Shown here piece after piece: positions 12,406-21,811 of a DNA stretch of 64,000 bases. The first letter of the stretch is position 1, and each line of letters begins with the position of its first letter. The notes below the pieces were generated by a model. It made no database searches and was not told where the DNA came from. It saw only the letters and a program-made list of their open reading frames with translations. The stretch lies in NCBI GenBank assembly GCA_032622095.1, contig CP136063.1:66723897-66787896 (forward strand), written 5' to 3'. The position numbers and the translations under genes were made by a program. Origin of the DNA: Siphonodentalium dalli. Its lineage: Eukaryota > Mollusca > Scaphopoda > Gadilida > Siphonodentaliidae.

Positions 12406-12765
12406 TTGGGTGAAATCAGTTCAGGGGTCTGGAAGAAAAATTGCGAACAGATCCTAATCTTTTATATATATAGAATAGGCAGAATTTCAATAAGTTTCTA
12501 TATGTCCACCACATCAAGGGAGTTACTAGTATAGTATGATGCAGAAAATGTTTCCTGGTCTGTTAATAAATAAAATCCCTAAAGAATAAATGAAGAAAAT
12601 AAACTGTCACTGTACAACAAAACAAGAAAAACATAGTAAAATAAACAAGTAATCTCAATCCAAGAGAATTTGACAGAAAACAAAAAGAAGCATATAAATA
12701 ATGTACAATTTAAAGATGTATTCAGGGTTCCAGACCACCAGTTACAACAACATAAAAAATCTCAT
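12406..12765. other. Intergenic, no gene seen
   Basis: AT-rich, A-rich in 12560-12720, with no recognisable feature. Confidence 0.4.
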
Positions 12766-12991
12766 TTAACCCTTTGAGTGCCAGGTCGATTTTTGTATCA
12801 ACCCATATACCCTGTGCCAATGACTATGGTCGACTCGCATATATAAGAGAATGCATTGGCCTAACAATTATTTTTTTTTTTTTTTTAATACAATTTTTTA
12901 CAATTTTAATAATTTATTCTTATATTCTTTAACAGACTTATTTTGTAGGTTTAGGGCCGATGAGATCGGCCCCTGGCACTCAAAGGGTTAA
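12766..12991. mobile_element. TTAA-type MITE, GAGTGCCAGG family
   Basis: Ends TTAACCCTTTGAGTGCCAGG and CCTGGCACTCAAAGGGTTAA, exact inverted repeats with TTAA outside. One arm of the palindromic core is partly deleted (CCAATGACTATGGTC). Followed by the family's T-run and the GGCCGATGAGATCGGCC palindrome. Confidence 0.8.
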
Positions 12992-13029
12992 CATCATTTT
13001 CTGCCTGTTGATAATAAGATATGACATAT

Positions 13030-13200
13030 GAACTAGACCTATAAATAGAGGGTCTACAACGAGTCGTCAGTTTATAGCGGAATTTACAAAACGAGTCCAT
13101 TAAATTAGGTCAAGGCTCAGTCCAAACCTAATTTATTGGACGAGTTCTGTAAATTCCGCTATATATTGGAGACGAGTTGTAGATTCTATTTATTACATGA
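13030..13200. repeat. Imperfect palindrome
   Basis: Arms such as ACAACGAGTCGTCAGTTTAT / ATATTGGAGACGAGTTGT and ATTTACAAAACGAGTCC / GGACGAGTTCTGTAAAT surround a short loop (ATTAGGTCAAGGCTCAG). Probably a MITE. TATTTATTACATGATCC at its right edge recurs inverted at about 14116-14134. Confidence 0.5.
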
Positions 13201-13313
13201 TCCAAAACTTCGACAAAACACACTTATATCAACAAATGGAACTCGAAACTAAAATCGACTTCTATGAGGCATAACTGTGCCAGTCCCAGATAAATAAATA
13301 CTCTTTGGCATAT

Positions 13314-13904
13314 TTAAAGGGGTACTGTACGCCAAATGGTGTTGTTGGTTTCTATAGTCTCCGAGTCGGAGAATAAGGTAACATTTTTTTCATTATTTGA
13401 AAGTCTGTTGAGTATGAAGTAGTGTTACGGATGACAAAGTTACCGGAATGCAAAAATACAAATTGTCGTTGTCGAGTAATTTTTGTACAGTTTTCAACCA
13501 AATGAATCAAATAAAAGTTATATTATAGGCATACTAGTCCCATATAATCATTTAAGTTATTGTATCGTCGCTAGTCAGTGAGTGGCTTGAGTGTTCTCCC
13601 CGTATCATCATAATATTTTAAGCGATCGTGTGTGCGATCGGTTTAACAATCCAGTATCCTTCAATTACTTTGTTTGATTACGGAAATTCGTAATTTAATT
13701 GACGCCATTTTATGGCTCCAGTCATAAATTCAATTTATATCAAATTATTAACTTTTAAATTATTAAATTTTAAGATAGCCTATTAACCTGAGCGTTTACA
13801 GAATACATCTTCGACTCAAATTTCTTATGTTTCTATATATTATCGATATTAGATCGTTGTTGTCACCGGAAATTTAATGAAAATGGCGTACAGTACCCCT
13901 TTAA
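13314..13904. mobile_element. DNA element with GGGGTACTGTACGCCA terminal inverted repeats
   Basis: Left end TTTAAAGGGGTACTGTACGC, right end GGCGTACAGTACCCCTTTAA, a perfect inverted pair. About 590 bp, non-coding, flanked by TTAA-like sequence on both sides. Confidence 0.7.
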
Positions 13905-14259
13905 TGGTGTATATTTAATGACATAACTTTTCAAACTCTTCATTCATTATACTTTGTTGGAAAAAGTATTGGAAGCCATAGTATTTTGAGACGTAGTGTA
14001 CGGAATGTAAACACGACAAACCGGAAGTCAAAGGTCACCTGGCACTATATCCTGTTATTAAACAAATGTTTAATATTACAATTTATAGAATGGGTTTACC
14101 TTAATGTAATAAGGGTAGGATCATGTAATAAATGCCAAAGAATTTAATTTTGTTATTGTTTCAACAGACGCTGTATATTCTGCCCATACACAGTCGATTA
14201 CAAAGAAATCCCTAAATAGGCCAGACAAATTCAGCACATGAGCCAGTCTATTATATATT

Positions 14260-14545
14260 TTGGAACTTCTGTGTGTATGTATGTACATGTATTAGTGCAT
14301 GTTATAGACTCGAAAACTGCTGGACCGATCACACTTAAATTTGGTATGTAGGCCAACTTTGATCCCGGGAACAATATGGGCAGGTCCAATTTCATGTGCG
14401 ACCGTGTCCTTGCTCATATAGGCATCAATAGTATTTTTTCTTTCTCCTAATACTTTTCGCTGAATATTCTGCCCAGATGAAGGCGATCACAAAGAAATTC
14501 CTAAGTAGCCCGGACGAAGTCGGGCACATTAGCTTGTATTAAACA
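14260..14545. repeat. Dispersed repeat (TTTTGGAACTTCTG ... CCCGGACGAAGTCGGGCAC)
   Basis: Contains GAAAACTGCTGGACCGATCA, AACAATATGGGCAGGTCC and CCCGGACGAAGTCGGGC. A shorter copy lies at 43505-43682. Family not identified. Confidence 0.55.
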
Positions 14546-14890
14546 AATTCAATATCAAACAAAATAGAGTCTTTTATGATGCACTTCTCGTTCCAAACTT
14601 ATTATTTTATACAACAGAATGTAAATAAAAAGTAAAATAAGTTTTGTATAAATTAGCCGGGAACCCTGAATAGAACTTTAATTTTTTTAAATGGAATGGT
14701 GTTTTACTGAACATAATAACTGCACAAAACCTCTATGTTATACGTCAGTAAGATAGGCTAAGGTCAAAGAAAATTAACCTCTTCTCTGCTAAATCACGTT
14801 ATGATGCTGGACTCTTGACGTTATTGGCATTTTCCAGTGGAAAACTATATAAGGGAATATCACAAAAACCATAAAACTGACTCAATTGAA
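14546..14890. other. Intergenic, no gene seen
   Basis: AT-rich, no recognisable feature. Confidence 0.35.
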
Positions 14891-14895
14891 AGGTT

Positions 14896-15148
14896 AAGCC
14901 TTGAAACAGTGTGTCTGTCATTTGCAGAATGAGGTCCCCAGATGGTGAATTTAGTGATGCTACCCCGCATAGCAGGCTAGCATCACCAAATTCACCCTCT
15001 GGGGACCTCATTCTGCTGAGGTGTAAGCAGAATGAGGTCCCCAGAGGATGAATTTGGTGATGCTAGCCCACTATGCGGGGTAGCATCACTAAATTCACCC
15101 TGTGGGGACCTCATTCTGCAAATGACAGACACACTATTTCAAGGCTTG
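14896..15148. mobile_element. hAT-like MITE, short double-palindrome form
   Basis: AAGCCTTGAAACAGTGTGTC ... CTATTTCAAGGCTTG. Two inverted arms, each itself palindromic around GCTAGC-like centres (GATGCTACCCCGCATAGC). Same element as 18305, 24990, 28625 and 41546, whose 8-bp direct flanks suggest hAT. Confidence 0.7.
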
Positions 15149-16130
15149 ATTATTGTTCACAATCGTGGAACCTCATACACTGTTTGAAACTTCAAGATAC
15201 AGTTGATACGATGCACCAATTTCTGAGTTCCAGTTATGAATAATGGCCTACTGCTAGGTCTATAGGTACTACCGTACTACAAACCTTATAGCATACAACA
15301 TGCACTTTTATGTCCATAATAGTTATGAACATCATAGAAGCGAAGAGGTTAAATGTCTGGTTGGGGAAAACAAGTCAGAAAAATTATGGTTGATCATCAA
15401 CCGTTGATAGATACACTTAAAAAAATTATATTTTAACGTTTTCCTATGACATCTTGTTTCATCTGTAAGATTTACCTAAGATTAATTTTGATTATCTTTC
15501 ATAAAAAGTAACAAACAAAATGGTTTGACTGTGAAATCAACCCATTCTGAAAACATTAAAAAGTTGGGTTTTTTTTGTTTTTATGAACAATTTTCCAAAT
15601 GATTTCAAAACATTTTCCTGAAAGCAATGAAAAAACTTTAGGGTATGGGGTTTACAGTCGTAGGGTTGGTAAGGAAACCCCAGCGAAAATTAATATTTAT
15701 AATAATACAGTACTATGGCTTAAACTGTGGTGGCTGACTTAGGATATGATATTTTTTAATTTTTTTTTTATTAATGCAAATAAAATACCAATTCAGGCAA
15801 ATGAATTAATATTCCATGTGAATAAAAAAAAATTCCATGTCATACGAACAAGATAATTATATGAGACAAATGCAGATGAAATACATTTTGAGCGATTGAA
15901 ATATGAATTATAAAAAAATAACATGTTCTCAGCCAATCACCATTTAAAAAAAGCTATACCAAGTTTCTTCCATCTGAGGGTCTATGTGCTGTCTGCAGTC
16001 AAACGTGCATCTAGACGTGTTGACTTGTCCATCATAATCACCAATCGACCCATCTTCACGATAGCTGCGGGTGACATAGAAGATTTTGACATTTTGTGGT
16101 CATTCTGTGAAAATTTCAAATGACAATGTA
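15149..16130. other. Intergenic, no gene seen
   Basis: AT-rich with T-runs near 15750; no coding similarity or clear repeat boundary. Confidence 0.4.
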
Positions 16131-16133
16131 TGT

Positions 16134-17035
16134 CCGGGCTGTTACTGGGGCTGAATTGGTCATTGTCGCATGGTTTCGAGCAAAAGACACCCAGGATCTC
16201 TCAAACGTGCAAAAAGACACCCAGGATCTCAAAGTCTCACCAAACAACGGGAATTTACATTAGTCATCTGCTATTTATTAATACGGAACTGCACTGCCAT
16301 TCAGACTCAAAGTAGACGCTATATACGCCCATTTAACCCTTTACCCAACAGAATGGCCCTGTGCCAATGCATTCTCTTATATATGCGAGTCGACCATAGG
16401 TCGCCTCGCATATATAAGAGAATGCATTGGCTTAACACATTAAAAATTATAAAATTGTTAAAGAATGTAAGAAAAAATGGTAAAAAGTGTTTAAAAAAGA
16501 TTTTTTTTAGGCCAATGCATTCTCTTATATATGCGAGGCGACCTATGGGCGACTCGCATATATAAGAGAATGCATTGGCACAGGGCATAACTAACTATCA
16601 CAATGTGGTCAAGGAGCCGGTTCCAATGATATCCATATTTGTATGGTTCTATTGAGACAGACCGAAGATATTTTAGGCTGTTGAAGCTTTATTTGGCCGG
16701 TTTGTTGGGTAAAGGGTTAATTTCTGTTGAATCACAAACAAATCACTATTATAATAATAAATATATGACATATATAGGAGACGTCTGATCGTTGTAACAA
16801 ATCACTATTATAATAATAAATATATGACATATATAGGAGACGTCTGATCGTTATTATAATAATAAATATATGACATATATAGGAGACGTCTGATCGTTGT
16901 TTTGCGAGACTTTGAGATCCTGGGTGTCTTACAGGTTTGGGACATCCTGGGTGTCTTTTTACAGGTTTGGGACATCCTGGGTGTCTTTTTGCTCGAAACC
17001 ATGCGACAACGACCAATTCAGCGTTACTAGCAACT
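16134..17035. mobile_element. TIR element with internal sub-repeats, split by a MITE
   Basis: The left arm (GGGCTGTTACTGGGGCTGAA, GCATGGTTTCGAGCAAAAGA, then two CACCCAGGATCTC units) is inverted at 16905-17035 (three units of CATCCTGGGTGTCTTT, then GCTCGAAACCATGCGACAA). Inside lie three tandem copies of a ~60-bp unit (TATGACATATATAGGAGACG, 16736-16900) and an ACCCAACA-family MITE at 16333-16720. Confidence 0.6.
16333..16720. mobile_element. TTAA-type MITE, ACCCAACA family
   Basis: TTAACCCTTTACCCAACAGA ... TTTGTTGGGTAAAGGGTTAA. Contains two complete palindromic cores (16363-16431, 16511-16580) separated by an AT-rich spacer, then a unique arm (ATATTTTAGGCTGTTGAAGC). Confidence 0.85.
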
Positions 17036-17271
17036 CTTGGATATTGGACACTGTGTGGAAGGGCTTTTAAAATGCACACTCTTTGGAAGCTATCGTGGGT
17101 TTACATTTAGTCTGTTCAGACGGATGCCATCTGAAAGACCTATATGGAAAAAAACTCTGGATTTCTGATAATCCATTGAAATTGATGAATAGCATGGCAA
17201 TATTATTTGACTACAAATGGTTAAATGCTAACATTATGCTATGTGAGAGGAATAACTGTTTTCAACTAATT
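17036..17271. other. No gene seen
   Basis: Ordinary AT-rich sequence with no recognisable feature. Confidence 0.3.
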
Positions 17272-17353
17272 TTGTTAATGCCCATGCAGATGGGTGTCTT
17301 ATTAATGCCCATGCAATGGGTGTCTTGTTAATGCCCATGCAGATGGGTGTCTT
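17272..17353. repeat. 28-bp tandem repeat, about 3 copies
   Basis: Unit contains TTAATGCCCATGCAGATGGG followed by TGTCTT. Copies differ by small indels. Confidence 0.75.
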
Positions 17354-17629
17354 AAGCAGGGCATCATCTTTCATTTCTGTGTCTGACGGTGAATTAGAAC
17401 AAATTTATTACACTCCTATGCGCGATTTCCATTGAAAATGGCGTTAATTAAAAATGGTAATGTCACTAGTGAATTATGTCATTTCTCGTGATGTTATTGA
17501 TTTACGTCGCTTACTGATCTAGACTGAATTTTCAATGGTTGATCTTTCTCCGCATCGGGACTTTTATGCATTAATTCTGGGTGTTTTAATCATATTTGGC
17601 GAACCAAATTGATGCCGAAGTGTAATAAA
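17354..17629. other. No gene seen
   Basis: AT-rich; contains an imperfect ATTTCCATTGAAAATGGCG motif only. Confidence 0.3.
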
Positions 17630-17790
17630 TATCGTAATCAATTAGATCCGAGAATTATGTTAAATAATTCGAGAGAGATGTTTAGGTAAGAAACTCACTT
17701 GTGCGCTTTTAGCACATCGTTTCTTACCGACATCTCTCGCCTCTCGAGAATTATTTGTCGTAATTCTCAGAACAAATTGATTACTCTCTA
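17630..17790. repeat. Imperfect 160-bp palindrome
   Basis: GTAATCAATTAGATCCGAGA / TCTCAGAACAAATTGATTAC and GAGAGATGTTTAGGTAAGAA / TTCTTACCGACATCTCTC form the arms around a loop (CTTGTGCGCTTTTAGCAC). Likely a small MITE. Confidence 0.55.
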
Positions 17791-17877
17791 TGTAATACTA
17801 TTGAGGTCAGGGTTCGCACCATCACTTGCCAAATTTTCTTTAGGCTAAACTTTTGGCACAAGACTTATCAATTCCTT

Positions 17878-18270
17878 ATAGGTCCACTTAATTTTCGAGT
17901 CTCCGATTATTTTTTTATAGTGACTTGATATACGGTTTTAATAACAATATATGCCATAAAATATGATTAAAATACTATAATTCATCACTATTTGAAACAT
18001 CTGTGTCTCAGAAGATGCCCAATGGAAGGGGAAGAACTCTATCTTTTAATATATAGAGTTATTCCCCCTGCATTGAAAATAATACTGCTTTTTACTGCAA
18101 TCTAGATGACAAAACAAATTGGCAACTAAAAAAAAACAACATGTCCTCAGTTTATTTCCCCGGATAAGTTGATAATACAATGTTTTGGAGCTTCCTCTTT
18201 CAAATGATATATACTATGGTATATAGTTTATATAATTTAATCTGGGGGTTCGAAAATTAAGTGGGCCTTT
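17878..18270. mobile_element. TIR element AGGTCCACTTAATTTTCGA
   Basis: Left AGGTCCACTTAATTTTCGA, right TCGAAAATTAAGTGGGCCTT. About 390 bp, non-coding, with an internal hairpin (AAGAACTCTAT / ATAGAGTTATTCCCC). Confidence 0.55.
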
Positions 18271-18304
18271 AAGAATATTGTTGAAGATATTGGTTGCTCA
18301 ATAC

Positions 18305-18559
18305 CCAAGCCTTGAAATAGTGTGTCTGTCTTTTGCAGAATGAGGTCCCCAGAGGGTGAATTTAGTGATGCTACCCCGCATAGCGGGCTAGCATCACCAA
18401 ATTCACCCTCTGGGGACCTCATTCTGCTTACAACTCTGCAGAATGAGGTTCCCAGAGGGTGAATTTGGTGATGCTAACCCGCTATGCGGGGTAGCATCAC
18501 TAAATTCTCCCTCTGGGGACCTCATTCTGCAAATGACAGGCACACTATTTCAAGGCTTG
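18305..18559. mobile_element. hAT-like MITE, short form, with 8-bp TSD
   Basis: CCAAGCCTTGAAATAGTGTG ... ATTTCAAGGCTTG, flanked by CTCAATAC on both sides (18297-18304, 18560-18567). Two nested palindromic arms. Confidence 0.8.
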
Positions 18560-18607
18560 CTCAATACCATTCATTTCAAGGAAGTCTCACAATTATTGTT
18601 GACTTCA

Positions 18608-19025
18608 GGCCTGAGAATAAAGTGCCCGTCATTTGCAGAATGAGGTCTACAGTGGATGACTTTAGTGATGCCATCCCGCATAGCAGGCTAGTATCACCAA
18701 ATGCACCCTCTGGGAACCTCATTCTGCTTAGGCCTCAACTGCTATGGGAGACCTAGGAACAGATTGAATTCCCTAGTTCAAGTTGGTGATGTTCACCCAT
18801 TAGTCAACTCGATTACACATTTTATCTTCTGCAAATTAGGGGATATAGAACCTTCCCAGAAGTGAAAAAGTAACAACAAAAATGTTAATCTGAGACTATA
18901 GATACTTCTCAGAAGATGAGGCCTAAGTAGAAGAGGTCCCCAGAGGTGAATTTGTTGATGATAGCCTGCTGTGCATCACTAAATTCACCCTCTGGGGCCT
19001 CATTCTGCAAATGACAGACACACTT
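18608..19025. mobile_element. hAT-like MITE, long form
   Basis: Same palindromic arms as the short form, separated by about 170 bp of unique centre (CTGCTATGGGAGACCTAGGA, GTTGGTGATGTTCACCCATT, GCAAATTAGGGGATATAGAA). The same centre occurs at 54385-54830 and 57790-58215. The outermost CAAGCCTTG ends are degraded. Confidence 0.65.
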
Positions 19026-19100
19026 GCAGGATTGTGATTGAGGCATTCACATTGTGAGCATCAAGAAGAAAGTGTTCAACACAATAATAGGACAGTTCTA

Positions 19101-19660
19101 TAACCCTTTCTTTACTAATGGATTCTCCAGTTGGTTCTAAAACTATACATTGGAAGGGTCTATTGTTCATCTGGAGGGATGCTCAGGAAATAAAAGCAGA
19201 CGAGAAATCACAGAAAGAATCCTATTCAACTCGATTATGCATTTTATCTTCTGCAAATTAGGGGATATACAATAATGCTCTAATTAATCGACTCCTTAAA
19301 CACAGCAGAATTATGGGTAACTTTTCAGGATTTAGTCGGAAATATGGCTTGTTGCCATTAATCGGAAAGCTCTCGAGGAGAGCTTTCCGATGAATGGCAA
19401 CAAGCCATATTTCCGACTAAATCCTGAAAAGTTACCCATAATTCTGCTGTGTTCAAGGAGTCGATTAATTAGAGCATTACTGTAGATACTTTCAAGAAGG
19501 GAAAAATTGACTGAAAACCATGTTAAATTGAGACTACAGACACATCCCAGAAGAATGAGGTCTCAAGAGGGTGAATTTGGTGATGGTGGGATAGCATCAC
19601 TAAATTCACTCTCTGGGGACCTCATTCTGCAAATGACAGACACACTATTTCCACACTTGT
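19101..19660. mobile_element. Composite: CTATACTAAA-MITE fragment, long hAT-like form, nested TA-type MITE
   Basis: 19101-19212 is half of a CTATACTAAA-type MITE (AACCCTTTCTTTACTAA...). 19213-19660 is the centre and right arm of the long hAT-like element. That is interrupted at 19270-19482 by a near-perfect palindromic MITE (CAATAATGCTCTAATTAATC ... AGAGCATTACTG, with GAAAGCTCTCGAGGAGAGC at its centre). Confidence 0.6.
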
Positions 19661-20362
19661 CAACACAAGTACTAATATGTGATACTAACTAGGAAGCACG
19701 GGTTCTCCTCAATACAATTAGGAATGGCACTGAAGCAATGTATATCATCGTCAGCTTCATAAAACAGTTTGTTTTGAATATGACTGTATTCATTCAATCC
19801 GTGTGAATACTGAGAACGTGGTTGAGATGTCAATCATTCTGGGTTCTCTGCATTGATTAGAGGCTCATACTTCACGTTGCTTTTACTCCTCCCTGTTAAA
19901 TGAATTGAAATAGATTAACAAGAGCACAGGAAAGTGTCGCATCAGTTAAAAACAACTATTTATTTTCCATAGGCGACAGTGTTAACTATAAGTCCCACCG
20001 GCCATGGGTTAAGCCTATTTGAACTTCAAGTGGTCAAAAATGTCATCCGATACACTAGTCTGTGACAACAAATGCATCCTTTTTGGTATTATTTTCAAAC
20101 GATAATCTTGCATTTCCACAACTACACCATTTACTGCATAAAAATCAGCAGCATAAAAATACCCAGACCACTTCCGTAACTAACGAACCCTACCAGACTC
20201 TTCAAGCCACCTAAACAAAAATGATCCTCATAATTAGATAGGCTATGATTTTCTGTTCCCATGTATGGATTTTCCCCAAATTATAAACAACCAATTAGCA
20301 GCTAGAATTTGTTTTTATGCTGACTCGAGTTTCCCTACACAAATTCAAGAAGCGTAACTCTA
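19661..20362. other. No gene seen
   Basis: AT-rich sequence without recognisable coding or repeat boundaries. Confidence 0.35.
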
Positions 20363-20371
20363 TATAATTAG

Positions 20372-21735
20372 TAGTCCAAGTCTTCTCGTACTAAAACCAG
20401 CTAAGATATTGGGATGGCGAGATGCTGGATTTAGTCCGAGCCCGCTTGCATAGGCTTCTTATAACATGACTTACGCCCAGGATCTGTGGCGGGAATTTGT
20501 GGTGTATTTTACTCGATTTAACTAACAAATCAATACATGTTGCTATATACATCGGAAAGAGAGACATCTTATGGTCATAATGGTGTATAATAATCTAATT
20601 TTAATGTTAGATTACACATAGAATATTCCGGTTGATTGCCACAAACATCGCTTTGTTTCTCTGTTTGTTTACGTTTTAACTGAAAGCCGAAGTGGTCCGA
20701 ATAACTTCGGCAAAATCCGCTGTTTGTTCTGAGTATTTCTAGTTTCCGTTTCTATATATAGCGCGGGATTTTCCGAACAAAATGGCGAAAACCGATCGCC
20801 CCAAAGTCCAGTTTCCTATGTGCTTTGAGAACAATTCCCGCACTAAAAACTTAATGACATAATGGAGGATCAGAACGGTAGTTTTGACAATTTTCCAAGC
20901 AACTTGTCAAAATTGGAGCAAATTAGAACTCTTGTGTCTGACTTGCCATGCGTGTGATGTGCATTTTGACATTTGTGTTGATAAAATGATCGGAGAACCG
21001 AATCACACAGTTTCGAAATATAGTTCTTCCGTTTTAGTGGGACTTTTCAAACTTAAGGTTCAAATTTTAGACACATTTTGTTTGATTTTTTGTGTGCTTA
21101 ACAAGAGTAGTATATTGCCATGTTCGCTTAGTATATATCTTAATTTCGCGGAAGTCCACCAAATGTGGGTGAAATGTAGCACCATATAAGGCATATTATT
21201 TATTCTAATGCTCGTTGTGTTTACACTGTTTTAAACTTTGAGAGGGTTGTAATTCCGGTAATTTATTTAATGTATTACATTTATATCTCCAATGTTTAAT
21301 TAATCTATTTATTTTTTTATTTATTGACACACATAATTACGATTACAATGGAGATTCATCGTAATTTGCGTTGTTAGTCCAAAATCTACGGAATATTTTC
21401 AACGGAAAATGCCGAACACAGTTCGCGAGGTCAACTGAGTTCGCATACTTTTAAAAAATTGTAAACATTGCGGTAAATGTCTCTTTTCGCATTAAATTAC
21501 CGCTTTCAATTCACAACTGATGTGGGTTTCAGATGAAATAGCATGTCTTCTGCGGAAAATATCCGTTTATTGTCGCAATTGTGATATTTTATTTCATATA
21601 ATTGTGGTTTTATTTGAGCGGGTCACTAACGCTTAAGTCATGTTATAAGAAGCCTATGCAAGCGGGCTCGGACTAAATCCAGCATCTCGCCATCCCAATA
21701 TCTTAGCTGGTTTTAGTACAAGAAGACTTGGACTA
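20372..21735. mobile_element. 1364-bp element with ~100-bp TIRs and 9-bp TSD (Mutator-like?)
   Basis: Starts TAGTCCAAGTCTTCTCGTAC and ends GTACAAGAAGACTTGGACTA. The inverted repeats run about 102 bp with one mismatch seen. Flanking direct repeats TATAATTAG at 20363-20371 and 21736-21744. Long TIRs with a 9-bp duplication are the pattern of Mutator-like elements; this is inferred. A 101-codon plus-strand frame inside (20884-21189) has a CLTCHACDVHFDICVD stretch but no transposase motif I recognise. Confidence 0.75.
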
Positions 21736-21811
21736 TATAATTAGCTGCTTCCATCCATCAGAGACCAGTCTAGAGGCTTCAAATTGGGAGAAGTCATTGG
21801 ATTAAAGTATA

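Noticed and set aside
14799-15011. Frames beginning MRSPEGEFGDA at many loci as a gene family
   Set aside because: They are translations of the hAT-like MITE arm, present on both strands because the arm is a palindrome.
16170-16588. Frames with NAFSYICES or MHWHR peptides seen at many places
   Set aside because: These are translations of the palindromic MITE core and recur wherever the core does.
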